Assembly (NCBI GenBank): GCA_000310025.1
Contig: FN649743.1
Location: 4,468,183-4,505,624, forward strand
DNA: 37,442 nucleotides
Direction of reading: 5' to 3'
Source of the DNA: Ectocarpus siliculosus
Lineage: Eukaryota > Sar > Phaeophyceae > Ectocarpales > Ectocarpaceae
Made by a program: the position numbers and the translations under genes. This document shows positions 19,268-28,808 of this stretch, one piece after another. Every line of letters begins with the position of its first letter. Positions within the stretch are counted from its first letter, which is position 1. Below the pieces are notes generated by a model that made no database searches, had not been told where the DNA came from, and was given only the letters and a program-made list of their open reading frames with translations.

Positions 19268-20450
19268 ATGGGTACGGGCGAGCCTTCAGCATCCTACGTG
19301 GAGGAGGAGACGGGAGCGGGGGCGAGGGCACCACTTGACCTAGTGCGGAGGGCGGTATGGGGGATGCTGTATGCCGATGACGCCGGCGTCATATCGAGGT
19401 CTGCCGAAGGACTGGCGAGAATGATGACCGTCATCGTGGAGGTGTTCGGGAAGTTCGGGCTGACGGTATCGGAGAAGAAGACGGAGACGCTCCTGATGCG
19501 CGCAAAGGAGAAGCGCACAACAACACCACCGCCCCCCCCCGCCGCCACCGCTGATCATCAAGGCAGCAGGGCAGAGGTATGCCCAGACGCCTGAATTCCG
19601 GTACCTAGGTGGCCTCGTCAACGAACATGGCGACCTCACCCGGGAGATCAATTACCGGAGCAGAACAGCGTGGGCGTGCGTCAGGAGATATGGCCAGGAG
19701 CTCTTCGACAGGCCGAAAGCACCGTTCCGACTGAAGACTCGCCTGCTCCAGGCCGAGGCGATGGAGGCATTGCTGTACGGCTGCATGACATGGGCCCCAC
19801 GTCAAGACCAATACCGGACGTTGCGGACGATACACCACCGACTGCTCCTTCGAGTTATCGCTTACCAACGCAAGGAGGGCACCTACCGGCAGCTTTCCTA
19901 CGCCCAGACCCTGAAGAGGGTAGGGTGCCAGAGCGTGGAAACCACATTCCGGCAACGGCGCCTGCTGTTCGTGGGAACACTGGTAAGGCAGCCAGACGGA
20001 CGACTCCCGAAACGGGTGATGCTTGGCGAATTGGTGAGGGGGGAGGGTCCAGCCAGGGGGAAACCGGAGCAAAACTGGCAGATGTGCCTGAAGGACGACC
20101 TCAAGATGTTCGAAGCAGAACACGGATCTACGGACGCCAAGCCATGCTTCTTCGGAGTCCCGGAAACAACTTGGATGGAAGCAGCGAAGGTGGACCGGAG
20201 GGTACCGTGGCATACAAGGGTACTGCAGGGAGCTAAGAGGTTCATGGCCTCCTGGCACAAGAAGGAAGAGGAGGCTAGCCGACAACGAGCGCTCAAACGA
20301 AACAAGAAGCCCGACAACACGGACACGGCAACAACCACGGGGGGGTGGGAGGGGTACAGCAGGCGGACGAGACGGCGAGGAAAGGAAGGAAACGAGAAGA
20401 GGCGGACCGAGTGGCGCGAAACACCGTGCCGAAATGAACCTTTTGCTTGA
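19268..20450 (+). pseudogene. LINE reverse transcriptase C-terminal half, frameshifted
   Basis: The family copies element RNA into DNA at the target site. Up to about 19540 one frame carries MLYADDAGVISRSAEGLARM and a FGLTVSEKKTETLLM stretch. Past a C-rich run at 19531-19541 the sense continues in a different frame as LIIKAAGQRYAQTPEFRYLG, then MEALLYGCMTW and LRTIHHRLLLRVIAYQRKEG, to the stop at 20448-20450. The frame change at the C run, together with the missing front half of the RT, makes it non-autonomous. The tail is Lys/Glu/Arg-rich. Confidence 0.85.
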
Positions 20451-20594
20451 CTTATCCCCCCCCACCCCCCACCCCGGCACTGCACCATTGCACCAACCCC
20501 CCGCGAGCGATGACGTGCATGGGCTGGCTCGAGTGGCCCGCTTTGTCTTGTGTTGTTTTGTGTTGTTCTGTTTGTTTGTTGTTTGTCGCTAAGG

Positions 20595-20745
20595 CGTGTG
20601 TCTTTCTCTGTCCATGTCTTTCTCTTTCCCTCTGCTTCTCTCCATCTGCTCAATTCATTTCTTTCTTTTTCTTTCTCTTTTTCTCTTTCTCTTTCTCTTT
20701 CTCTCTTTCTTTCTTCTTTTTACTTTTTCTATCTTTTTCCAATCT
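20595..20745 (+). repeat. CT-rich polypyrimidine tract 3' of LINE copy A
   Basis: About 150 bp of TTTCTCTTTC-type sequence follows the LINE ORF. A similar but shorter T-rich tract follows LINE copy B (about 30985-31102), which suggests it belongs to the element's 3' untranslated region. Confidence 0.7.
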
Positions 20746-20749
20746 AGGG

Positions 20750-20838
20750 TTACCTCGCACAGAGTGCAGAGAGGCGAGCGGAGTGGCCTAGACTATCTGT
20801 CGTTGACTTTTTTTGGCTTGCGGACCCTTCGGGTCCAT
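20750..20838 (+). repeat. Dispersed repeat module R3, copy A
   Basis: It contains GTTACCTCGCA, CTATCTGTCGTTGA and TTGCGGACCCTTCGGGTCC. The same landmarks occur in the same order at 33393-33478. The GGACCCTTCGGGTCC string is a short perfect hairpin. Function unknown. Confidence 0.75.
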
Positions 20839-21168
20839 TTCATTTTCGTTCCAGTCGGTCCGGTCATATAGTTCCGATTTGGGCCAAACGGAATTAGAGT
20901 GCCGGTTTCTAGTTATCCGTGTGGAATCGGTATCAGCTCGCAAAACTTCGCGGTAATACCCCTACAGCCTACGTATGATTGATGAACGTAACTTACAACA
21001 CCGAAAATCGTGGATGGGACGTGATCATCCCTCCCCGGCCCTGTTGACCTGTCGATTTAAATGCCAACAATGGACAGCCATGGTGTATTTGGTGTTTGTT
21101 TTCTGAGTCTATATTTCGAGCATGTACTATTTTCTCTTATGTATTTTGTGTTTTGTGTTTTTTTTTTT

Positions 21169-21600
21169 TCTTAATATGACACAACGAAACCATCTCTATC
21201 ATAGAAAAGAGTCTGAGACAGATTAGCAATGGATTCATAGCGTCAGAAAGTACCTGTATGTCTACGATTTCCCAGACAGCATATAGGGACATCTCCCCTG
21301 CGGGTAACAGGCTCAACAAGACAGTTTGGTAGCTATCTTGTGTGTCTCATACATGTTATGTTAGGAAGGTGCAGATGATATGTGTTAGGTACTGGTCGGG
21401 CGTTTTGTGTGTGGCACCCTTTTAGCCGTAGGGAATGCAATCTCCCTCAGTTTTCAAACGTATTTTCAATGTGGTACGCGTATGTACCAGGTATTTGGGT
21501 AGTATATGTGTGGATACATTTCGGAGTATGTGCGGACACACGGGCGTGGTCTCACCATTTTCTTACCTTTTCGTGTAATTTCGTGTAATTTCGTGTGTTT
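21169..21600 (+). repeat. Dispersed repeat module R1, copy A (~430 bp)
   Basis: It begins CTTAATATGACACAACGAAA and is repeated at about 32366-32775 in the same orientation with high similarity over its full length. It contains no credible ORF. In this copy the TTA at 21171-21173 is uninterrupted and marks the empty target site of the foldback element found at 31106-32365. Confidence 0.9.
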
Positions 21601-21609
21601 TTTTTATTT

Positions 21610-21655
21610 TTCTTAATATGACACCACGAAACCATCTCCATGATAGAAAATAAAA
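21610..21655 (+). repeat. R1 leader motif, extra short copy
   Basis: A CTTAATATGACACCACGAAA string continues through CCATCTCC and ATAGAAA. Only the first ~40 bp of module R1 is present, after a T-rich run. Another short copy lies at 22256-22296. Confidence 0.8.
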
Positions 21656-21819
21656 AAAGAGTCTGTTTTGTGTTTTGTTTTTCTCTCTTTTTTTTTCCCC
21701 CGGTGTATGGCTGGCATTGCTTGCGGTCAGGCTGTTTGTTTTTTTTTGAAAATGAGAAGATTATCACCATGCTGGTTGGTATGTTGTTCAGGTACGCCCA
21801 AACTACGGGCATGTCGCGT

Positions 21820-22200
21820 TACCGCGCTGTACATCTCACCGTCATACTGCGTCATCGCTGGAGAATTACCGCCAAAAACTGATGAGCTACCAGAATTTTA
21901 CCGTCATGTCGCATTTCCGTCGAAAAAATACCGGTTTATATATGTTTCCCGTTTACCGCCAGAACTTTACCGTCATGTCGCATTTCCGCCCAAACATTAC
22001 CGGCAAATATGTATTTTCCCGTTTACCGCCGAGATATTACCGTCATGTGGTGTCACCGCCGACAAAAATACCGGCATTTTGGGGGCTTACCGTTTACCGT
22101 CCAGTCGTTACCGTCAAAAACTGAGCAACCGTCTACCGTCCAAAAATTACCGGCATGTTGAACTTTCCGTCCAAAACGTGTCCGACATAAAAAGCGTTAC
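21820..22200 (+). repeat. Degenerate ~70 bp tandem array of TTACCG-rich units
   Basis: TTACCGTCATG or close variants begin near 21898, 21967, 22037 and 22107 (spacing 69-70 bp). Within units TTACCG, TTTCCG and ATACCGG recur at sub-unit spacing. An open frame runs across it (with YRHVAFP repeated), but this is a consequence of the repeat. The array is flanked on both sides by R1 leader motifs (21612 and 22256). Confidence 0.75.
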
Positions 22201-22255
22201 CGAGTATACCCCTGGAAAATTGCAGGAAATTTGACCTTTTTTTATTATTACTTTT

Positions 22256-22296
22256 CTTAATATGACAGAACGAATCCATCTCTTTATCATAGAAAT
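22256..22296 (+). repeat. R1 leader motif, extra short copy
   Basis: A CTTAATATGACAGAACGAAT string followed by CCATCTCT and ATCATAGAAA matches the first ~40 bp of module R1. It follows a T-rich run and closes the TTACCG array on its right side. Confidence 0.8.
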
Positions 22297-22519
22297 GCTC
22301 ATGCGCGGCGAGAAGTTTGTCTTTTCTGGTAATGTTTTGTTTGGCAGCCCTCTGACTTTCTTTTCCGACCTATTTTGGTCATGTTAGCAATTTTTTTAAC
22401 CCTCTGAACCGGCGAAACTAGACTGATGTAAGAATACGGTGCCACTTTGGACCAGGAGACAGGAGACAAGTGGGGAAAATGATGAAAAATATTCTTTTTT
22501 AGTTGAACGGAAAAAAAAG

Positions 22520-22660
22520 ACGGTGGTGCCGAGGCTCGAACCCGCCACCTCTTTAGATGACTCAGGGTGTTGGCCTTATTTTCAATATATCCACAAACGG
22601 GAACTGTATGACCGGACAGATTGACCACGGGAATCGACCCCGTCAAATGTTGGACTAGTA
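22520..22660 (-). other. tRNA-like (Pol III-type) sequence remnants
   Basis: On the minus strand GGCGGGTTCGAGCCTCGG resembles a tRNA T-arm and B box, and is followed within about ten bases by a T8 run that could act as a Pol III terminator. A second T-arm-like hairpin, ACGGG-GTCGATT-CCCGT, lies about 90 bases upstream within repeat module R2. No complete cloverleaf with an acceptor stem is visible, so this is at most a decayed tRNA or tRNA-derived SINE. Confidence 0.3.
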
Positions 22661-22736
22661 CGGACAGATGAAGGTACTGGGCAGAGAGAACGGAAGGGTG
22701 TTTAATGTGAAGACAACAACAACAACAACAACAACA
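22622..22736 (+). repeat. Dispersed repeat module R2, copy A
   Basis: It contains GACCACGGGAATCGAC, ATGAAGGTAC and AATGTGAAGACAACAACAAC, ending in an (AAC)n run. The same order of landmarks occurs at 33519-33635. Confidence 0.85.
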
Positions 22737-23102
22737 AAGTCCTATTAATAGGAGAGACACGAGAGATGAAAAAAAACACGAAGAAAAAGAAAATCTTGAC
22801 AACAACGGACCGAAAGGGGGGCATGTGGCTCCTCCAGCAAGCTGTCTGCTATGCGGCCGGGGTTAGACCTTATCCTTTGGTACTGACGAACCCCGTCTTG
22901 ATTCCACTACACGAATTGATTGGGGGTTGCACGGGGATACAGCAATAATGTAGTCGCCGCCGGACTTCTATGTATTGAGGTGGCGAAAAACACGGACAGT
23001 TCGCTCGGTTTTGTGGGGATGAAAAACACAAGGTTGTAATACGCAAACCACAGTAGTACCAAGGTCATGTTCTCTGACTTGACTTGATTCTTGTTGCCTC
23101 AC

Positions 23103-23578
23103 ATGTACTCGAGCCCGATCCCTCCGTCCTTGCCCGGCCAGGTGAGTATCTCCATGCGGGTCTGCCTCGCCGGCTCGGCCACGTGCTCCCACGGGTACAT
23201 CAGCGCCATGTTCCTCTGGTACGGGTTCGTCACGAGCACCTGCATCAGGGTATCGCTGTCTTCGGCGGCCACCTCGGCGTCGGTTCTCCCCGCTGACCTA
23301 CGCTCCCCGAGCTCCTGCAACGACGACGCGGCCGCGCCGACGTCTCCTCGAGGCGGCTCGAGGTAGCTCTTTGCCCCCACCCAGAGCGCGACCATAGAGA
23401 GCGCCGCTCCGCACCGCAGCACCCCGCCCATGAGCCCTCGTCTCCTGCTTGTGTTGGGTCCCCGTCCGGTGGTGCTGCCGCTGCTGCAGCTACACCCAGC
23501 GGTCTCGCCTTCATCGATCGGAGCATAGCTGTGATGACTGCCGCCGCGTCGACTCTGTTCCCAGAAGTCAACCCCCAT
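23103..23578 (-). CDS. Probable first exon of the tyrosinase gene, with membrane anchor
   Basis: The start at 23578 has a favourable context (A at -3, G at +4). The 158 residues begin MGVDFWEQSRRGGSHHSY. A basic stretch (SRRR) precedes a hydrophobic segment at about residues 48-68, which suggests a signal-anchor with the catalytic part on the lumenal or outer side. The second half reads NPYQRNMALMYPWEHVAEPA and RQTRMEILTWPG, a segment I associate with the N-terminal beta region before the copper domains in this family. The proposed donor (GTGAGG) leaves phase 2, while the next recognised exon starts in phase 0, so at least one intermediate exon is unidentified. The open frame continues upstream into the neighbouring transposon repeat; that extension is coincidental. 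Confidence 0.7.
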
Positions 23579-23766
23579 ACTTTTGTACCGATGCACGGGA
23601 AGAGCAGCAACACTTCTTTTATCCCCCGGCGCTCTCTGCGGCTTCCCCTCTGCCTCTTTGGCTGGTGGAGCGAGGGTTTTGCGCCTCAAAAAATAAACGC
23701 AATACGTTCCCTGTGTGCCTGGCCGGCTCTGCTCTGCGCGGAGCTGGTGCACGCTTTTATTATTAG

Positions 23767-23775
23767 ATTTGTGTT
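23767..23775 (+). repeat. Left 9 bp flanking repeat of the MULE (putative target duplication)
   Basis: The 9-mer ATTTGTGTT lies six bases outside the left terminal inverted repeat. The identical 9-mer directly abuts the right terminus at 29842-29850. Mutator-like elements typically duplicate 8-11 bp, most often 9. Confidence 0.65.
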
Positions 23776-23781
23776 CGTGTT

Positions 23782-23900
23782 GGGCGCGAATATTTGCAAT
23801 CCATGGATTATAGAAGAGAACCACAGTCCAAACATCCAGACGGATCGAAACCCCGGGAAACCGCCCGGAGTGTCCCCGAAGAGGTTCTTCTCCCTCTCCT
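23782..23900 (+). repeat. MULE left terminal inverted repeat
   Basis: It starts GGGCGCGAATATTTGC and includes CCATGGATTATA and AAACCCCGGGAAACCG. It is complementary, with few mismatches, to 29721-29841. The inner end leads directly into a TATA-like box. Confidence 0.92.
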
Positions 23901-23908
23901 ATAAAAGC
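23898..23908 (+). promoter_or_regulatory. TATA-like box at the inner edge of the left MULE TIR
   Basis: The string CCTATAAAAGC reads toward the transposase and away from the tyrosinase gene. MULE TIRs commonly carry the element's promoter; its use here is inference from the motif and its position. Confidence 0.45.
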
Positions 23909-24457
23909 AGCGATAATCACGGCGGCGGAGAGCCGTCTGAAGGCGGCGACACGCACCCGCACGCTGGGGGAAGACGAGGAGACAACACACAACGATAACT
24001 GGTGAGATCCCGTCCCGACAGGCGTCCGTGCATCCTCTGTGTCTGTGCCTCACCCTCACCCTCTCTGTGATGTTTTTTTTGGAAAATAAAATAGCAACGG
24101 CCGCACCCGCACCAGCGCCATGTGTGTGTTGGTCTGTCTCCTGTGTTGCAGCCTCCCTCATGCTGTCCCACGTGTCGATGCTGCTCTGTACCTGTTGTTG
24201 CCGTCGTACGTACGTTGGTGATCATGTGCCTGCACTGGTGTGGTCAGGCCAGGCCAGGCCCTGCCTGTTGTCCTTGCCGTATAGTCCGGAGTCTTTTCTT
24301 CTGGCTGCTCGGCTGTATGGTGGTGCTACAGCAGTGCTGGGCTGGTAGAGGTGCAGGCATTGTGCACGCACTTGCCCAACCCCTTAACTTCATGTGTCTA
24401 CCCTCCATGTTCGCGTCGTGGGACCCGTGGCCTGCCGTGCGGTAGTGTCATTGCTAG

Positions 24458-24618
24458 GAATGCTTCCATCCAGTGCTGCTCTGTCGGCCTCTTACGGTGC
24501 TCGTCATGCTGGCGCTGCGGGAGCCTTTGCGGGCTACCCTGTACAAGCCCACCCCGTACAGCAACAACAGCAGCAGATATTGACCACCAGCCCTCCGCCG
24601 GAAACGCAGGCGAGACGG
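24458..24618 (+). repeat. MULE internal duplication, copy 1 (exon-like block)
   Basis: The block and its downstream sequence (to about 24805) are repeated at about 24862-25337. Both copies read GFAGYPVQAHPVQQQQQQ-like peptides (here GAFAGYPVQ) followed by SPPPETQARR. Copy 1 lacks the donor that would keep phase with the next exon, and its acceptor-side phase differs, so copy 2 is the better exon. Confidence 0.75.
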
Positions 24619-24861
24619 GTTGATGTTTGACAAGTGCGGTTCGACGTGACACCGGCAATGTTTGTTCCGTGGGTGTAGCACGCCAGTGGATTGTCGCTGC
24701 TGTGCTGTACCTCGTGCCTTTCAACGCGTGCACGTACGGTTCGCTGTTTTCGTGTACTCAGCGGTGGACGGCGAAACGTTTCATTTGTCTTGTCTTGTGA
24801 TCAAACGTTGACATGGTGTCCTTCCATTCCGCCGCGTGGTGGGTTTCGCGTGCGGTTGCAG

Positions 24862-25337
24862 GCCATGCTTTCACCTCGCACTGGTCTGCCGTTGGGAACT
24901 CCGGCCCCTGTGGGTGCTCCCGATGCTGGGGCCGCCGGAGGTTTTGCGGGCTACCCTGTACAAGCCCACCCCGTACAGCAACAACAGCAGCAGACATTGA
25001 CCACCAGCCCCCCGCCGGAAACGCAGGCGAGACGGGTTGGTGCTTGACACGTGCCGTTCGGCGTGACACCCACAATGTTTTTTTGTGTGCTTTACTTGAT
25101 GTTGCTGCTGCTGTTCCCCTTGGCCCCATGAAAAGAGCACCGGTATCTGGCATTCCCCCGGTCCACATCAAGGCTCCCTGTAGAGGCCCTGCCATTGTTT
25201 CCGTGGGTGTAGCACGCCAATTGATTGTCCCTGCTGTGCTGCACCTCGTGCCTTTCAACGCGTGCACGTTCGGTTCGCTGTTTTCGTGTACTCAGCGGTG
25301 GACGGCGAAACGTTTCATTTGTCTTGTCTTGTGAATC
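24862..25337 (+). repeat. MULE internal duplication, copy 2
   Basis: It contains the modelled first transposase exon (24862-25039) and downstream sequence shared with copy 1. The shared tail includes GGTGTAGCACGCCA, CCTTTCAACGCGTGCACGT and GCGGTGGACGGCGAAACG. About 80 bp near 25085-25190 is absent from copy 1. Confidence 0.8.
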
Positions 25338-28300
25338 AAATATGGGGCAAGGAAGATTGAACTCGTTGGAGTAGGTCTACAGTGGCTCCCGTCGTATCCC
25401 ACGGTTTGTCATGGTTGGTAGTCATGATGCCGCATGACGAACGGCCCTTGAAGCGTGGTACTGCTGTCGCCTCCACATTGTTACCCTGTTTGTCTGTGAC
25501 ACGCCACTTATTTTTGTGCTCCCGGCTCTCCCATACGGCGCAGGTCATGGGATGAAGCCAAAAGAGGTGACGAAAGCAATGAAGGCGTTGCACGAGGACA
25601 GCGACATCGACATCAACAAGCGCGCGGTGCAGAACGCAGCTGCCATTGTGCACGGGGCGGAGAAGCCGAGAGATGCTGCCGATGCGTACGAAGAGGTGTG
25701 TCCATGTGTCCGTTGAGACTGTTGCCTCTCTTGTTTGTGTGTGGGATGTTGGGTTTTGCTCAAGGCGGTATCCGGGCGACAAGACACATACGATCGCAGG
25801 TGACAACCGGGAGAATATATGCCCCATGACACCAAACCAAGAAATGTTGGAGGTAAAAAATGTGTGCCGTGCCGTCGTCGTGGTTTTGCGCTGATGCCCT
25901 CGATGTTTCCGGGCGCTTAACATGTTGCAATTTCAGGTCATGGCCGCGACGGCCGACGGCGGAGTGTGCGAGATCAAGATGGATGACAGCGGCCGCCTGA
26001 CGCACATCTGGTGGCAAACGAGAGAGCAGGTAGGTCGCCGGTCGTTGTGCCCCATACGAATATTCCCCAGCCGGAAGGTTTGCTTTCATTTTAGCATCTC
26101 GCACGTACCGCTTCGCCGTCCGCAAATGTAGGACGTCTGACCGAAAGCACGCCGTAGGCAAGGGTGGGGGTGCGTTGTGACGCGTCCAACACACGTCACA
26201 CCCACAATTAAGTGCTCTCGATCCCCTTCGACGTCATGCTCCGAATACGCAGGTGGCGCTTTGGAATCGGTACGGTCACGTTGCGCTCTACGACGACACC
26301 GCTGTCAAGAACAGATACCGTATGCCTCTCGGTGTGCTCGCTGTCGTCGATTCGGAGTATCGGACGCGGATCGTCGGCCAAAGCATAACGGCCGACACCA
26401 CAACGGACACTTTCCTGTGGATGTTGAAGAGTGCGTTGGAGTCTCGCGGGAAGCAGCCGGATACCTTCATCCAGGACGCGGACGCGGCGATGACGGCGGC
26501 GGTGCGAGAGGTGTTCCCGGACGCGCTGGCGAGGCGCAATTTATGGCACCTCAACCAGAACGTTATCAAGGCCCTCGCTAAAGTCCTTGGTGGGTACATG
26601 AAGGTGCGCTCTACTGTGTGTGTTGGCGTGGTTAGTCTGGCCTCTCGTATTGTCCTGGTCGCGCGACGTACGCTGCCCACTCTAGCCCCCCTCCCACCAC
26701 TCCCGCTTGTATCCCCTGTGCGAGTTGGTGCGTTGTCATGGATCAGTGTCGCCTACTTGGAAGAGTGATATCCAGCGTCTCTGCGTAGACCGTGATGCGG
26801 AGACGACCTCGGCTTCGACGGAAACATACCTCACGACGTCCAGTGCACACAGAAAAAGCAGCAGCAGCAGCAAGCAGGTTGTAAGCACCAATGGTATGTC
26901 GCTGAGTTTTTTCAACCCTCTCCTCGTCTCGCCTTAGCGCTAACGAAGTGTACGGGGTTGTTGGTGGCAGTCAATCGTACAGACCGGTAGCCCATATCGC
27001 AAAGGCCCCAACTCACGCAACACCCACCCGGCCCACGTCGTTTGTGTTTTCCGCAGCCTTTCATGGACGAGTTCAGGTGTGTGCGTCAGCAGCTGTCATT
27101 GGCGAAGTTCGAACGGAAGTTCAACGCCCTCATCGAAAAGTACCCGAAGGCGGAGAAGTACATGCAAGTAGTATATGACGACCGTGCACGGTGGGCGGAA
27201 TATGTGTCGCCCCTGGTGTTCTCCGTGGGTTCGTGGACGACATCAAGAGTTGAAGGTGCGTGTATGCGTCATCTGCCATCATGAGCGTTTTGTTCGAGAA
27301 CGACAGCGCATATAGCGTTGTCGTTGTTTTTGGGAGTTTTTCTACGTCTGCTAGGGGGTTGGGGGCGGCTATTCTTCCCTTGCCCCCATATTTACTATGC
27401 CCATTGGTGGAGTGCTTCTGGACGAATTTATCGTACGCCGTCAGTGGGATGACCAGTAAACAACTCCCTACATGACGCTAATGTTTACGACCTCTTCGAA
27501 ACATGTGGCTGTTGTCCGGCCCCTGTTGTTCGGGATTGATGTACTTGGTCGGTGCACTGCGATCGTCCGGCTCACGTGTACATACATCTGTGGCGATGGG
27601 TGCGTCAAGTCATAGGCTTCTCTTTCAGTCGTTTGGCGTACTGCGACTTCAACGATGTCTGATGACACCAATCACTAACCTACGGTTTGGTTTGTGTGTC
27701 GCTTCTTGCGTGTTTGTCCGCCGCACACACAACAGGCCAAAACGCCCTCATCAGGGATAGGTGCAACTCGCGCTCCTCGCTTTTGGACGTGGCGAAGTAC
27801 TTTTCGGGCATCATCTGTTCCCAGAAGGATGCCGCCATGCTGCGTGACGCAATCGACCATCTGCCGCCTAATCGGATGGCGGCTCCACCAGCGACCGCTT
27901 TCAAGAGTGTGCTCGAGTCCTGCGAGTTCTCCATCGCGGGCTGGCCGCGGCGGTTCATGGAGCAAGAGATGACCGCGGCCATCACGTTTTGCCAGATGGG
28001 TGGTGGGGAGGTGGATGGACCAGAACGCGCGGCAGCTTCGGGGCGCACGTTCGAGTACATCGAGGACAAGCTTTGCGACGCCATTTACGTCTTCGGGATT
28101 CACGAGCAGCGTGATGACAAGGCCTTCGACTACCTCGTCTTGCTCTTTTCCGACGGTAGCCATCTCTGCCAGTGCCGCACACTCCAAACTCTCAGGCTAT
28201 TTTGTCGCCATGTGTGGGCGGCGATGATGTACAGCCCCCGATTCAGATTCCACGTAGGCCTCCTGCACGAGCACTGGCTGACGGAAAAGGCGAGGGGAAC

Positions 28301-28808
28301 ACCGCAGCAGGACTGGCCGGATGTCGCCCGCCCTCGGTGGGTGGTATCCAACCGCCACGCTGCGAGAGAAGTGGACGGGGCGGCGGGAGAGGGAGAGGGA
28401 GAGGGGGTGGGGGGATGCAGCGGGAGGTGGAAGTCTTTCGTTGGGAGCAGCCAGACGGTGCAGACGGTCCTGTTGGACTTGAAGGAGAAGGGGCCCACGG
28501 ACCAGGATAGACAAGTGTTGTACGCCGACGTAACGAAGAAGCTCGGGCAAGCCGCGAGTATTTTGTCTGATCGCTTTTCACCGACAGTCGCCGTAGCCCT
28601 CGTGGACCAATTTCTGACGATGGTCAATGTGCAAGCAGGCGGGGTAGGAACTACAACGACGGGAGGGCGGGGGGCGGCTCTCTTCATGGCCAACCCTGGA
28701 ACTGTTCGCCTGCCCGCTAGGACAAGTAATAAAAGACGACCTGGCGCTGCAGAAAGATACACAAGAGGGGGTAGCAAGAGAGCCGCGACTTCGGGGTCCC
28801 AACTCTAG
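24862..28808 (+). CDS. MULE transposase with DDE-type core and SWIM zinc finger
   Basis: The enzyme cuts and inserts the element at its terminal repeats. Modelled exons are 24862-25039, 25544-25705, 25800-25852, 25937-26029, 26253-26603, 27057-27255 and 27736-28808. All phases agree and give about 702 aa without a stop; a still earlier 5' exon is likely. Order: a Gln-rich segment; a HGMKPKEVTKAM-like DNA-binding region; the MULE core with YDDT, IQDADAAM and LWHLNQNV motifs (the first two carry the expected catalytic aspartates); RVEGQNALI; then a SWIM finger, CQCRTLQTLRLFCRHVWA (C-x-C...C-x-H). The third catalytic acidic residue is not assigned. Exon three and the first donor sites are the weakest parts. 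The Gly/Arg-rich C terminus ends SQL. The intact frame suggests the copy could be active. Confidence 0.85.

Larger units (their letters stand above)
18898..20750 (+). mobile_element. Internally deleted non-LTR retrotransposon (LINE) copy A
   Basis: The segment joins the beginning of a LINE polyprotein to its end. From an ATG at 18898 the first frame encodes a very basic Arg/Lys-rich N terminus. It then runs into LLRVATWNVRTF, the opening strand of the APE-type endonuclease domain. Within about 50 bp the reading jumps to RRAVWGMLYADDAGVIS, the YADD catalytic motif of the reverse transcriptase. The rest of the endonuclease and the front half of the RT are missing. A pyrimidine-rich 3' tract follows the ORF. 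The exact termini were not determined. Confidence 0.8.

Noticed and set aside
19670-20653. Long minus-strand frames (up to 291 codons) opposite the LINE
   Set aside because: They are antisense shadows of the RT C-terminal coding sequence on the plus strand.
21668-22234. 188-codon plus-strand open frame with YRHVAFP repeats
   Set aside because: The peptide repeats follow directly from the ~70 bp DNA tandem array. Composition and flanks give no sign of a gene.
23084-23296. Plus-strand open frames and a GTGAGTAT donor-like string opposite the first tyrosinase exon
   Set aside because: The minus-strand peptide has clear family character (YPWEHVAEPARQTR). The plus-strand motif is coincidental.
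23579-23992. Upstream extension of the first tyrosinase exon frame to 23992
   Set aside because: It passes through the MULE terminal inverted repeat and flank, and the same peptide string appears in the other TIR copy at 29.8 kb. The coding start is more likely the ATG at 23578.
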